NCBI GenBank assembly: GCA_015039465.1
Contig: MU130624.1
Location: 118,933-171,911 of the forward strand
DNA length: 52,979 nucleotides
Direction of reading: 5' to 3'
Source of the DNA: Phlegmacium glaucopus
Taxonomy: Eukaryota > Basidiomycota > Agaricomycetes > Agaricales > Cortinariaceae
Part shown: in pieces, positions 11,740 to 22,829 of the stretch
Layout: each line of letters starts with the position of its first letter
How positions within the stretch are numbered: position 1 is the stretch's first letter
Made by a program: the position numbers and the translations under genes
Notes under the pieces: model-generated
What the model was told of the DNA's origin: nothing
The model's input: only the letters and a program-made list of their open reading frames with translations
Databases searched by the model: none

Positions 11740-12620
11740 GTGTTACAAAAACAAGAAAGGAGTAAATACATTAACAAGAAGCGAGGGAGCTTCCAAAATA
11801 ACTGATGTAAAATACTGGTAACAAATGTAGTAGTTCAAAAAAAAGGAGAAAGGAAGGGGGAAGTAAATATAGACCAAAAAGGGAGGAGTGACATAGACAT
11901 AGACATAGAGGCAGAGCAAGAGACGCAATACGAACGCGAAAACATAACAGAATCCATAGAGGGGGCTTTGAAAAAGAAAAAAAGAAAAAAATCCGAGTGG
12001 AAAAACGAGGGACGAGAAAGCAGAAGAAAAAAAGAGACACAATAGCATGGCACAAAACCAGCGCCGAGGAAAAATAAATATACAGAAAGTGGAGACAAAA
12101 TAAAAGGACTAGAGGGCGGCCAGATCATCTTTTTTCAAGAAGAAAAAAAGAAAGGACAGAAAATAGATATTCCAGAAGTGGAATCGATCCTTTTGTGAAC
12201 ACGACTCCTTCCGCCCGAACATATAGAAACGCAAGAAAATAAAAAAGAGGGGAGAGAGAGAGAGGGTAGAGGCGAGGAATAGGCGAGGAATGAGAGGGGA
12301 ACTACATAATAAACGGATCCGGGAATATTATCGCGATGACAGGTGAAAAGCGGGGGGAGGGGGGGGACAGGAAAGGAGGAACGCCGGAATGGGGGGAGGG
12401 ATAGTAGGAAATAGACATAGGAAATAGGATATTCAAAAGAGATGATAAAATGAAAAATAGAACTATCATTAAAAGATCGCAATCACCAATAGAGGAGAAA
12501 ATAGAACTACTAAAAAAGACTGTCCAAGTGGATGGGAGGGAGATAGTCAAGGTTGCCAGGACGGAGAGATTAGGGGGTATATTTTTTTTAGAAAAACGCA
12601 GAGGAATGGTTTGCATAGAG
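11740..12620 (-). other. ~880-bp polypurine/polypyrimidine tract, probable 3' region of the GATA gene
   Basis: The plus strand here is overwhelmingly A/G, so the minus strand, the sense strand of the adjacent GATA gene, is C/T-rich. The tract starts directly after that gene's stop codon at 12623. The many ORFs predicted on the minus strand here (Ser/Phe/Leu/Pro-rich) are artefacts of composition. It may be a long pyrimidine-rich 3' UTR or terminator region. Confidence 0.45.
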
Positions 12621-12622
12621 GT

Positions 12623-15600
12623 TTAATCATGCATAGAATTAGCGTCAATGACAGGCCAAACAATACTCCGCTCCCGTTCGCCACTTGACCCACCACGGTT
12701 CAAAGGAACGGCAGTAGTACCCTCAGTCGGTTGTGACTTCGGAGACGAAGAAGCAGTCGATTGTTGAGGTTGTTGACTAGACACAGGCGAACCAGTGGCA
12801 CCAGCCGTGGCAGGTTGTGGCTGTTGCTGTTGTTGTAACGCCTGAGGCGGTGGAGTAGATTGTTGAGCCACCAAACCCCTCATCTCATCCAACGTCCTCT
12901 TCACACCCGCCATCAACCGATCCGTCCTCTCCATCATCTCTTCCCATTTCCTCTTCTGCTCGCTCAACTCAAAATAGTGTCGCTCCAAATCCATGTATGA
13001 CGGGATACCCAATCCACCTAGGGCGACGCCAGCAGCAACCATCAAACTTGACATATCTCCCGGAGGTGTCGAAGGGTAGTATTGGCCTAACCCGTGGGGT
13101 GGTGGTAACACGTATCCAGAACCAGATCCCGACCCGGCAGGACCCAGAGGTGAATGAGTCCTACTAGGCGCGTTCGATCCAGATCGAATGTAACTCGACG
13201 GAGGAGCACTGGCATTCCCCAAGAACGCAGCACCATTATTCAAAGCCGCTAACGGTGGCAACTCAAACCCACTTCCAGGGAAAGTAGGCAAACCACCTCC
13301 ACTACCAGACCGAGAATAATCTTGATTCCTCGACGATGTTCGATGTTGAGGCGAACTCGATCTACCACTCCCTGCCCATCCATTAACACCACGTCTCTTC
13401 CTCGTTTCTCTCTGCGTCTGTTGTACCGACTCTCTCGCTTCTTCTTCATCCTCCCCATCCATCACCACATCATCATCTTTATCAATAGTAGCTGATCCAC
13501 GAGGTTTGGCTCCACGACGAGCACGTTTCTTCTTAGGTTGATCACCTTCTCCGTCACTCTCGTCATTTCCAGCTTCACCGGGTGAGACACCGATACGACC
13601 AACGGCGACCAGTGCTTCAGCTGCGGCTTGGTCGGACATACGCCCTGAAACATTTCCTCCGCCGACACCAGCTGCAGAAACGCGTTTCCGGCGTTTAATG
13701 ACCGTCTTTTTCATGGAATTGGGTCTGTGAGTACCATGCAACTTGAAGTAAAGACCTGCAAGAAGCGAAAAGAATAAATCAGCATCCCTTGATTTCGAAA
13801 AAAGAAGTGTGAAAGGTTTAGATAAGAAAAAATATTAGCAAATTCGAAAGATAAGAATATATCGTGTTACGATTAAATCCAAATGAGAAAAGTATATCAG
13901 ATAGCAAGTAGGAGAATAGTCGGCCACCGCTACGACCATCCAAATCCCGAAACCATCAGAGAGGCAGGATTAAGAAAGGGGGGGGGAAGCCGCGGAAATG
14001 AAGCCACCACGTAAATGAACCAGCCACCCCTCAGGGGTTAGTGAAAGGGAAAAAAACAAAAGATCTAAAATTGCTGAGCGGTCTGACAAATCTCTCTCTT
14101 GCAATAAGTAACCAACCACGAGTCCTCCAGCCCACCACCAAACCGCAAACCAAAAATAAAATGAAATGAAACCAAACCAAAAAAAAAGAAAGAAAGAAAA
14201 AATAAGACGAAGGTACCCACCACAAGCATTACAAATATTATTCCCCACATCATCCCTTCTCCAGAGAGGAGTCGTACTCGTTCCACAATTCGCACAACAA
14301 AGTGCACCTACAGCTGCTCGGACTTTCTTATTATTACCAGCTGCACCTCCCGCACCACCACCACCTACGCTGGCATCACTGTCCATACCAGCATTGACGG
14401 TTAAATCTGGGTCAATAACAGCTGTTGCTGCGGCGCCACTAGCATTAGCCATTGGCGAGTCTGCAGAAGTGGCAGCAACAGCGGCAGTGGCTGCCGCCGC
14501 GTTTTCCAGTTCCAAACGAGCAGAAATTGCTAATGCGTTATTATACGTCGGGCAACCCGAGCAGGCACTCGTGCCTCCGGTCCCGTCGCAGCGGCCATCG
14601 CCAGGGCAGGTTCCACCTGTAGCGGAGCTATGAGATATCTTAGGTGTTGAAGGAGCAGAAGCTGCGGCTGCTGATGATGAGGAAGGTCCAGTTTTCGCTC
14701 CCGTTGGTGATGAAGTTACTGATGACTGTCCAGCACCTCCTTGCTTATGGGTCATTGACGGTGATGCGGTTGTAGATGATGGTTTTCCATTAGCCCCAGG
14801 GGCAACAGTCGAATTACTTAGAGAGCTAGGTACGAAAGGCGATGGTCCGACGGTGCTGATAGGATTGGAGGATGTCGTCGTAGATGAAGGGGGAGGGGGA
14901 GGAGGGGTACGCCCTAGAGAAGTTGGACGAGGCATGTGTTTTGATTTTTGATAAAGGCCTGGATAACAAGGGGGAAAGTGAGAGATGGTAAGCGAGTGTT
15001 TTGAGATGAACAGAAGTTTAGGAAGTGAGAGAAGGTGGAAGAGGATATGAGGACGAGAAAAAAGATTGCTCGTTAGAGGGCCGTATTGGGGGATGGTAAA
15101 GGCGATGAAAGGAAACAGTTGTCATGTTGACTTGAAGTCAATCAACATCAACCAGGCAGCAAGGAGTCGCTCTAAGGAAGGATGTATGTTGGCTGCATTG
15201 ATCTTGATACAATGACGAATACCAAGCAGGCCATTGCGTGGAAAGCACTAGAAACACAGGAGAAACTCAAAGAGGGAGATTCAAACGATAACCCTCGTGG
15301 CCAGTATCCAATACCATCTCGTCGCAGGATCATTAGATGGGGACTGAGATTAGTAAAAAGGAAAAAAGAGAGTTTCGGGTTTCGGAATAACAGATTGTAC
15401 AGCAAAACTCGGAAGGGAGTTGGAACTCGGAGATCGACAGGTCTCCTTCCTGGATATCAAACACGTGGAATTACCGTGTCTGTTGTTTGAGCGATCGTTT
15501 ACAGTGGTTTCCTATCTGAACTTAAAAACCAGTGCGATGGTTTTGGGGGACGAGCGAGCATGGATAGAGCATTGCAAGCAGTTGACCCACGGGGATAAAG

Positions 15601-16117
15601 AACAGGCCAGGACTCAGACATGCGACTTTGTGGGTCGTTGTACCAAGAGAAAAAGGGCAAGATGCACAACCCTTCCAATGCTTAATAGAGTAGAAATTGA
15701 AACGAGATTGCCCGTCGCGTCTGGAAGACACGTGTCCAAACCCCCAAAAGTGGTCCGTAGAAGACAAGATAGAAAAGCAAAAAGGATTATGAGTTTAGGT
15801 AGGAGTAAAAGAGCTCACCACAAGCATTGCAGACGGTGTTGCCTTCAGGATCACGCCTCCATAGAGGACTATCCGTGACACCACAGTTTGAGCAGCGAGG
15901 ATGGTTGGGGGACAGAACACCTGATGAGAAGTTGAATTCGTCAGCACCATCTAACCGCGCCTGTCAGATTATCTAGGCGCTGAGAAGAGAGATACATACT
16001 TGTGCGCGGCTCTCCATTTGGATTTAGGGCATGCTCGGATGGGATATTGGGGTTGAACTGTTGCATTCGCGACATATGTAAGTTGAGAGATGGTGGTTCG
16101 AGTACGACGGGTGACAT
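12623..16117 (-). CDS. Two-finger GATA factor, SRE/Urbs1/Fep1-type iron-siderophore regulator, 696 aa
   Basis: Proposed exons: 16117-16000, 15920-15819, 14958-14221 and 13755-12623, in frame (2091 nt). Finger 1 reads [20 protein letters not shown] then VCNACG, continuing [13 protein letters not shown] Cys-rich segment follows, [19 protein letters not shown], and then finger 2, [16 protein letters not shown]...CNACG, continuing [16 protein letters not shown] and the basic KRRKR. Two GATA fingers flanking this Cys-rich module are the hallmark of fungal siderophore/iron repressors, where the Cys region senses iron; nuclear repression of iron uptake genes is inferred. Linkers are Ser/Thr/Pro/Ala-rich, and a coiled-coil-like stretch ([20 protein letters not shown]) lies near the C-terminus. 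The second intron is unusually long (860 nt). Confidence 0.88.
14959..15818 (-). other. 860-nt intron in the first GATA finger
   Basis: The intron splits the codon after CNACG of finger 1 (donor GTGAGC, acceptor CCAG). The other introns in this gene are 79 nt (15921-15999) and 465 nt (13756-14220). The short ORFs predicted inside it on both strands are not supported by any motif. It may hold regulatory sequence or an alternative start, since exon 3 contains an in-frame ATG at 14935 from which a one-finger protein could be made. Confidence 0.6.
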
Positions 16118-16376
16118 TGCTTCGGATCGAATATAAATTTTATCAAACTTTGCCTGTTTTAGAGTTGCAATAGATTGGTCAAGGAAGACCTGGTAGCCAC
16201 GAGGACGGTGTCAGTGGGTTATCCGAGACAGGAAGTTGAATATCGAGATACTTGTAATAGCAAACGAGGTCAAGGTTAGCGACGATGAGCTTGAAGGGAT
16301 GATTTGAGGTATGGGGGAGGAGGGGAAGATGATGTGCGAAACCAAGGAGGCCAGCGAGACAACAAAGATAGTGTTT

Positions 16377-16385
16377 GTCTGATAA
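16377..16385 (+). promoter_or_regulatory. Candidate iron-GATA site GTCTGATAA upstream of the GATA gene
   Basis: The site matches 8 of 9 bases of the siderophore-GATA consensus ATCWGATAA and lies 260 bp upstream of the GATA factor start. Autoregulation of this factor class is known, but one near-match in a kilobase-scale promoter is weak evidence. Confidence 0.3.
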
Positions 16386-17189
16386 CAAATGCTCAACCAA
16401 TCAGAACATGCACAAAACAAACCAAATTAGTAACTTTCCCACGATACAAAATATCTAATCTCCGCAGATAAGGTGAGGCTTCACGTCTGCTTTGAAACTG
16501 GAGCCTCAAGGCATGCCGATTAAAGAGAAAACGTGGATGAAGAACGCTTTTTATTCAAAGGTGATAGAATATAATCAAAGGAGATAGCACAAGCAGAGAG
16601 CTCGAATTTGTTCCCGCTTGCCTCGATCTTCCGTGACCATCGACGACAAACACACTATCCCTATTTGATAACCCTTTGACTTTTAATTGAGTCTAAAGCT
16701 GCCACTTGATTTAAAGTTTACACACTTTTTACACCTTCTCTTCGGGCGTTGCGAATCAATCGTCAGAACGGCCAGTTTTCCGGCGTTTCGTCCATAAAGT
16801 TTCAGGGTCACATTGTACCCGTTATAATTGAAGACACCAAGCGAGTCGCCAACGACGATCATCGGTTAAAGCGATGAGCGGAATAATGAAATGGAAATCT
16901 CAGGAATGCCTAGGGTGTTGCAAACCTATCCATTGTTGAAATTTTTAGACACCATTTCTTCCATGCCAGTGCGCCCAAAGCCAGTAGTTTGCAACGACAT
17001 TTGCATTCCTTGCCTTCTTTGATAAAGTCAGAAGTACGGCACCTGATTGCCGAGGCCACCTGTGATCCTGGCAGCCCAATTCAAGCCGCGTAATCATCAC
17101 CCTTTCTTCCCCTAGAAGTCAACAACCTGACAACGAGTGTTCCTTTGACAATCGGCTTCAAACGGCCAGTTCAGAAACATAGAATCCAA

Positions 17190-17203
17190 AGATAAGATTA
17201 TCA
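17190..17203. promoter_or_regulatory. Palindromic GATA pair AGATAAGATTATCA
   Basis: Two opposed GATA motifs (AGATAA and TTATCA) are separated by two bases, ~1.07 kb upstream of the GATA factor start. Paired sites suit a two-finger GATA protein. No functional evidence is visible. Confidence 0.3.
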
Positions 17204-18699
17204 ATACCAAGTATGGTATAGCTTCCAAGGTTTAGATCTCAAATTCAACTCATGATCAAATCCGGATTTGATAAGTACATTCTTCGTTGAATGATAGCAG
17301 TCAAAAAAGATACCATGCGATCTTCGGATCTTTGTTGGATATCTACAAGTAATCATCAGGTAACGTTACCATCTTATCAGTACGTACAGTGACAGGACCC
17401 CTGGAATTCGTTTACTTTACCAAAAGTGAGCCCCCGGATTCGAGCGGGATCGATTCAGACTCCGAAAGCCCAGACATCAAATTACTGTGATTTCCCATCA
17501 GCCGAAGAAACAAATTTGAGAACTTTTAAAATATATGTAGCCTCATGGGTTGTGAGCAGCAGCTAATTAAATCCTGTAAAGATTGAAAGCGTAAGAAAAC
17601 TAAACTCGTTGATGTAAACTCGAGATCACATGATCCCAACGCTGCCACTATTAGTATTACTAAGCGAAACATCGGTACATTACACTCGTATCTCATTCAT
17701 CTACCTTCGCTCCTAGAATCTACGTAGCCTCTTGTGTTGTAAGATTCCATGAGATTCCGGTTGTTTCCGGCTCCACCAAAATTCCTGTAAATGAGTTGTG
17801 AAAAATTAATAACATATTCATAATATATATATATATTTTGAAGTTCTCATGGAACCCTATTCCAGGGAGGAGTCGCTGTCATACAACGTCATCAAGTTAA
17901 AATTCCCTTATCAGAAGCCACGCAGTTTTTTTTTGTTTTCCTGATCATGACCCGGCCGCTGGGGTAAAAATAATCCAAATTCTCTGTTGCAAATTTGATT
18001 TTTACTTGATTTTTACTTGCCAAAACCCATATTTTATCGTGGTCATGTGTGGATTGACCTCACTCAGCCTGGATTTATGTAATGGTTCCGATAATATATT
18101 TCAATGAACATCAAAGAGTTCAATCAAAGAACAAGGTCATGTAATAATATACGTGTTGATTCGAGATATGTATTTCCGAAAGGGGATTACCAAGTAACGG
18201 CACTGATATTAACAGTTCAAAGGCTTTTAGATGACAATGACATCTTCATCTTTATCCATTCTTATATACGAGTCATGGAAGCGGGTCGCCGCGATATAGA
18301 ATTTGAATGGTCTCCACGATTTCCATCACCATCATCCGATAAGGCCCGGGTAACTTGATGGTTTTTACTATTATCTACATTTCCTTAACAACAACCCCCG
18401 GTACTTTATCAAGCGCTCTGATCCATCCATCATAAGATACATACAAATTTCATGTTAGCACTGCCTGGCGTGACAAGAAAAAAAAACCAACGCCTCAGAT
18501 CTCTAACTTTGGTGTGCCTGATTGAACTTCATATATCATACTTTATGAATCATGTAAGATTGAACTGCGTAAAGTGTCTCCAAATCATTAATGTGAGGTT
18601 CGATGAGAGCTTGAAATGAAATCAATCGATAGCTATATGAATCCGCTTTCAAAGTGGTTCTGGGGCCACTAGGGGGGTTAGAGAATGATCCACAGCTGG

Positions 18700-19271
18700 A
18701 TTTTATCCCATGAGACGTGGCTTTTGTCGGCTTCTTTGCCGTGGCCTTCTCACTGTGCAGGAAAGGGCAATCAGCAGCAGCAGGTAATTCGAAAAAAATA
18801 TGGACTTGAAAAGGCAAGAGATAGGTATGATGACGAATAACCAATACGATGGAAAAATACAGGCTTCGTGAAGGCACAAAGAAACCCATTGAAATCCGTT
18901 CTTGATTCTCCTCCACACATCCTGCTTTTTCCGGTACTGTTTCTACTCTCTGCCTTTTGGCTCCACTTGTTACAATCTGATTTCGCACGTAATGCGCAAG
19001 CTAACAACTCTGATTAAGCCAAGGAAAAGCATAACACTAGGAACATGCACGCACCTTTCCGCTGGCGGTGGAAAACTCGGTTGCCGAACAGTTGTAGACG
19101 GTGTGCGACCTGTTGTACTGTATGAAACCGATCAGGAAGTTGCCAAGTCCGTAGCTCATGGATCGATAGACATACCCAAAGACGAAGTACTAATACCTGT
19201 ATGAAGAAGATTAAAAGGTCCGAAGTTCTAGACCTAAAGTTGGATATCTGACTGTGCAACACACCTTTCGT
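18700..19271 (-). pseudogene. eL37 ribosomal protein pseudogene, copy A
   Basis: This aligns with the intact eL37 gene at 30062-30952, including its intron borders. It has a 7-nt exon ACGAAAG at 19271-19265 preceded by TAG, the GTATGTCTATCG intron start, the remnant GNRVFHRQ, a remnant of the exon that should encode CASCGYP (here LALRAK), and a last exon reading EKATAKKPTKATS. Indels destroy the zinc-ribbon frame: the CRRC and CASC cysteine pairs are lost. No ATG exon is recognisable. Confidence 0.8.
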
Positions 19272-19289
19272 CTACACGTTCTAAATCAC

Positions 19290-20538
19290 CAAGGGACGTC
19301 ACTTAGTACAACGTGATAGAAAGTGAAGAGGGAATTCTCCGCCGCTCTTTCTTGGTCTATGGCGGCCATCCTCTGTATGCCTGTCTTTGAACCCACATTG
19401 AAAAGTCTCGTACCGTGCATTCTAAAAAGAGTGGTGAACGAAAGGTGAGTATAGGGGGTACCGACGGAAAATAAGAAGCCATCCTTCGGCAGTACCAAGG
19501 AAAATGCACTTGCCCGAAGTATATAAGAACCGCCGCAAGAGAAACAGTGAAATCGGCAACAACAAACGTAATGATATCACCTTGAAGCATAGCAGAAAAC
19601 CATAGAAAAATACTTACAAGCCCAAGACCCAGAGGGATAACCTTTGCAGAGGAAATTAAAACTCAACACGCAAGCACGGGGGAAGAGACCACAGGGAAAA
19701 GCGGGAGAGCGCAACAGAGGCAGATAAAGGCGAACGAAAGCAGGGAAGAGGAGGTAGACAAAGGAGAGCAGTCGTGAACGCGGCGTGCGCGTGAACACTA
19801 GAGGAAGCGAGACAAATAACGATGGATGCAACGCGAGCCAGTGAAACAGAACAGAAAATCGAGAAGTTTTGACGCTTAGTTAGACCATCCAGTTCAAGCA
19901 AAAGACGAGCAAACTAGCCCCGCTGCCTCTGCAGAACGTTCTACATAGTATATACTATACAACATCGCCCCAGCAATAAAACTGTCAAATCGTTCATCGG
20001 GCACTACCAGTCTGGATTCTTGCACAAGCCAAAACAGACAATCCGGATGGTTGTCATGTGTTTCAAAGTTTGCTTCATTTGGCCTAGACAACGATACAAA
20101 CTCTTGTTCTGCCAGAGGCGATTCAATTCCAGCTATCTGCAAAATGGTAAGGAAAGCCCTAAATTGTGCACTTGTATTTCAATGGTGTCAACGACCGATT
20201 TGCTAGGAAAGTGATTGTATTAGCTAATGGCAAGTTGCGTCATTGCCGATCGACCGTGACAACGGAAGCGTTGACACAACGAAAATTTCAATAGATCGCT
20301 GTGAACCCCAATCAAAACGGAAGAATGGCATATGGACATATGGATACCACCCCAAGAGATAATACAAGGACTTTGCTAATCGCATTACACCATACGTATC
20401 AAATAAACTAAGTTTATAAGAATAAGTAAAACAGTGTTTTTTAGAGATTTTTTTTAGGGTGATCTCCTTCAAGGCCGGCTAACTAATTGATAACAATAAC
20501 CTGGCAGGACTTTTACAACATACCATTGGCATTTTCCT
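19290..20538. other. Duplicated middle segment, no supportable gene (copy A)
   Basis: This is homologous to ~22830-24329 of copy B. Hydrophobic minus-strand ORFs (for example around 19357-19590 and 19894-20142) are present in both copies. They differ by many frame-changing indels and show no consistent splice model, so I do not call a gene. Part of it near 19330-19440 resembles the region upstream of eL37 around 30770-30940, which suggests it was copied together with that locus. Confidence 0.45.
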
Positions 20539-21801
20539 CTAAGAAAGCATGGTACCAGCAAACAGAGCCAGTCCAACATAGTAGACCGCGTGAATGGCGG
20601 TCTTGCTTACATTAGCACCCGATGTTGGGGATGTTGTAGACGATGATGATGTCAGTGATGATGAGGAAGTCGATGATCCGGAAGTCGAAGATTCGGAAGT
20701 CGAAGACCCGGAAGTCGAATTCGCGGTGGAATTGTTGAGGCTGTAGACGACGAGACCCATGCTAGTAAGTGGGACAACGAAGTTGTTATTGGTTGGATCG
20801 ACGGCAACCGAGTGCGCGGTGACATTATCGGTGGGGATGGTTTGGAATAACGTGTTTGTATTTGCGTCAATGACTGCAAGTAGTGGTTGTGGTGCGCCGG
20901 TCGAGCTACCTCCTGCCAAGTTCTGGTCGGCAGATGCGTAGTAGAATCCAGCGTTGGAATCGTATGTGACCTGGTCCACGCCGGAGACACCAGAGATATT
21001 GGCAATGACATTGCCTGTCGTGACGTTCAAGACCAGACAGCTGGAGATATTAAACGAAAGGATCTGAGTTTGACTGCAGCTAACGAAGAGGCTCCGGTTG
21101 GGTCCAAATACAATGCCGGCTGGGACGCATTGTGAAAGTGGGAGGATTCGGGTAATGTTGAAAGTATTAACATCGATGATGGCAATTTCCCCGCCTGGAT
21201 TGGCTCCCGTCGAAGGTACCGAGACGTAAAACTGTTTATTGACTGAGTTCCAGGCAGGTTGTTCGAGGCCTGAGGCATTGTTGAACGTGATGTATCCATT
21301 GACGGTGCGATTCGTGGCCGAGATGACGGCGACTCGAGGTGGAGTTTCATTAGGGATCGTGCAGACGACGATACGGGTCTCGGGGTCGTAAGCCATCTCA
21401 TCAGCACGTTCAGTGGAATTGACACTGATGTTGGCTACTATGCTGTTGGTCGTGAGATCGATGATTTTGATGCTGCCGCTACCATCGCCGACATATAGTT
21501 CCTTGCGATCAGGAAGGACAAGGAGACCATCGGGCCCAGATGCTGCAGTATTGGGTTTGCCATTAAGCATGGCGAGTCCTTGAAAACCTCCAATGACGGT
21601 GACCTGTTTATTGCTGGCCAAATCAATGACCTGAACACCTTTGTTGGTACGATCGGCGAGGTAATACGTCCCATTGTAAATGACGCTCTGGTCAACACTG
21701 GTTGCGTTCAATGGAGCCCAAGGAATCGTTGCCGATATCTGATACGACAAAGCGCTGGCCGAGCTCGCACCAATGGCTAAGAGGGCAAGAATCGATCTCA
21801 T
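20539..21801 (-). CDS. Secreted YVTN-type beta-propeller protein, probable GPI anchor (copy A, 420 aa)
   Basis: I start at the ATG at 21801 because paralogue B starts at the same place; an upstream in-frame ATG at 21819 has no counterpart. The product has a signal peptide (ILALLAIGASSASA), then ~330 residues of repeated beta-blade motifs such as GVQVIDLASNKQVTVIGG and IKIIDLTTNSIVANISV, typical of YVTN/SMP-30-like propellers. Many N-glycosylation sequons (NST, NIT, NNS) follow the surface. The end is a Ser/Thr/Gly-rich stalk and a hydrophobic tail (YYVGLALFAGTMLS), consistent with a GPI anchor. It is intronless. Function is unknown; an extracellular or wall-bound role is inferred. TATATATA lies ~90 bp upstream. 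Confidence 0.88.
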   Translation of the reverse strand: MRSILALLAIGASSASALSYQISATIPWAPLNATSVDQSVIYNGTYYLADRTNKGVQVIDLASNKQVTVIGGFQGLAMLNGKPNTAASGPDGLLVLPDRKELYVGDGSGSIKIIDLTTNSIVANISVNSTERADEMAYDPETRIVVCTIPNETPPRVAVISATNRTVNGYITFNNASGLEQPAWNSVNKQFYVSVPSTGANPGGEIAIIDVNTFNITRILPLSQCVPAGIVFGPNRSLFVSCSQTQILSFNISSCLVLNVTTGNVIANISGVSGVDQVTYDSNAGFYYASADQNLAGGSSTGAPQPLLAVIDANTNTLFQTIPTDNVTAHSVAVDPTNNNFVVPLTSMGLVVYSLNNSTANSTSGSSTSESSTSGSSTSSSSLTSSSSTTSPTSGANVSKTAIHAVYYVGLALFAGTMLS

Positions 21802-21885
21802 ATCTGAATAAGAGAACAAGGATCGACGTTGGTTCGGAGGACCTTTCTGATTTTCGCCGCTGGTCGCATCTCCAGCGCTTGGGGC

Positions 21886-21897
21886 TCTATATATATG
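21886..21897 (-). promoter_or_regulatory. TATA box of propeller gene A
   Basis: A TATATATA run about 90 bp upstream of the ATG is embedded in a GC-rich block conserved in copy B (25719-25731). Conservation between copies and position support promoter function. Confidence 0.5.
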
Positions 21898-22367
21898 TAC
21901 CCCGGCTCTAAGTATGTTCCAGAGAGCTCATAAAAATAATAAACGTGAGAACCCGTCGATCACGGCGCTTCGCGGCCCCAGCTAACAGTTCTCACGTTGA
22001 TCGCACATGCCACATGACGAAAATATATGCCTGGCAATAAACCAACAATAAACGTTGCAGTGGAAGTTATGTTATACAAACAGAAGTTCGCTAGCTTGCA
22101 GATATTTAAGTATTATACGAATTTGTTAACGTCTGTGTATATGGAAAATATAAAGTCTCTTGATATCAGTGTTAGAGAGTGTTTTGCAGCATCGCTGGGG
22201 TCACCTACACTATATCTCCAAATTATTAATGCGAGGTTCGATGAGAGCTTGAAATGAAATCAATTCGATAGCTATATGAATCAGCTTTCAAAGTGGTCTG
22301 GGGTCACTAGGGGGGTTAGAGAATGTTCAAAACTGTCGAATGAGAATGATCCACAGCTGGATTTTTT

Positions 22368-22805
22368 CCCAGGAGACGTGGCTTTTGTCGGCTTCTTTTC
22401 TGTGGCATTCTCTCTGTGCAGGAAAGGTTAATCATCAGTAGGCAGTTCGAAAAAAAATGGACTTAAGGAGGCCTTTCTACTCTTGACTTTTTGACTCCAC
22501 TCGTCACAATCTCAGGCTGATTTCACACATGGATATCCGCATGATGCACAAGTCAAGGAGAAGTAGAACACTAGGAATATGCACGCACTTCTGTGCTGGC
22601 GGTGGAAGACTTGGTTGCCGAACCGTCGTAGATGGTGTGCGACCTGTTGTACTGTATGAAACCGATCAGGAAGTTGCCAAGTCCGTAGCTCATGGATCGA
22701 TAGACATACCCAAAGACGAAGTACTGATACCTGTATGAAGAAGATTAAAAGGTCCGAAGTTCTAGACCTAAAGTTGGATATCTGACTGTGCAACACACCT
22801 TTCGT
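22368..22805 (-). pseudogene. eL37 ribosomal protein pseudogene, copy B
   Basis: This keeps the 7-nt exon ACGAAAG at 22805-22799, the SSLG exon and intron borders, a decayed FHRQ segment and a well-preserved CASCGYP zinc motif. A stop follows shortly after, and the [15 protein letters not shown] region is deleted. The last exon survives as ENATEKKPTKATS. It is more complete at the CASC motif than copy A but is clearly broken. Confidence 0.8.
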
Positions 22806-22829
22806 CTACACGCTCTAAATCACCAAGGG

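Larger units (their letters stand above)
16118..18576. other. Intergenic region upstream of the GATA gene
   Basis: Apart from the two GATA-like sites and a short (TA)n run near 17824-17836, I see no gene, RNA or repeat here. The ORFs at 16179-16420 and 18104-18358 have no signal peptide, domain, intron structure or paralogue and are probably chance. Confidence 0.5.
18577..22213. repeat. Tandem segmental duplication, copy A (~3.6 kb)
   Basis: Copy A begins near TCTCCAAATCATTAATG and copy B begins near TCTCCAAATTATTAATG at ~22214. Gene order inside both copies is the same: decayed eL37 copy, a non-coding or degenerate middle, then the secreted beta-propeller gene and its promoter. The end block GTTAGAGAGTGTTTTGCAGC occurs at ~22170 and again at ~26220. 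The copies match closely in the propeller gene and less elsewhere. Confidence 0.85.

Noticed and set aside
11743..12616. Several Ser/Phe/Leu/Pro-rich minus-strand ORFs
   Set aside because: Produced by the polypyrimidine composition; overlapping in all frames and without introns, domains or paralogues.
14166..14633. 155-aa plus-strand ORF rich in Ala/Val/Pro
   Set aside because: Antisense of the Ala/Ser/Thr-rich GATA linker.
15182..15878. Overlapping ORFs within the long GATA intron
   Set aside because: No motif or paralogue, and the splice sites flanking the intron join two halves of a GATA finger precisely.
18536..18988. 150-aa orphan minus-strand protein
   Set aside because: Its reading frame runs across decayed eL37 exons and introns; it is part of pseudogene copy A.
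19357..20142. Possible multi-pass membrane protein in the duplicated middle segment
   Set aside because: Hydrophobic ORFs exist in both copies but are disrupted by different indels and no common splice model works.
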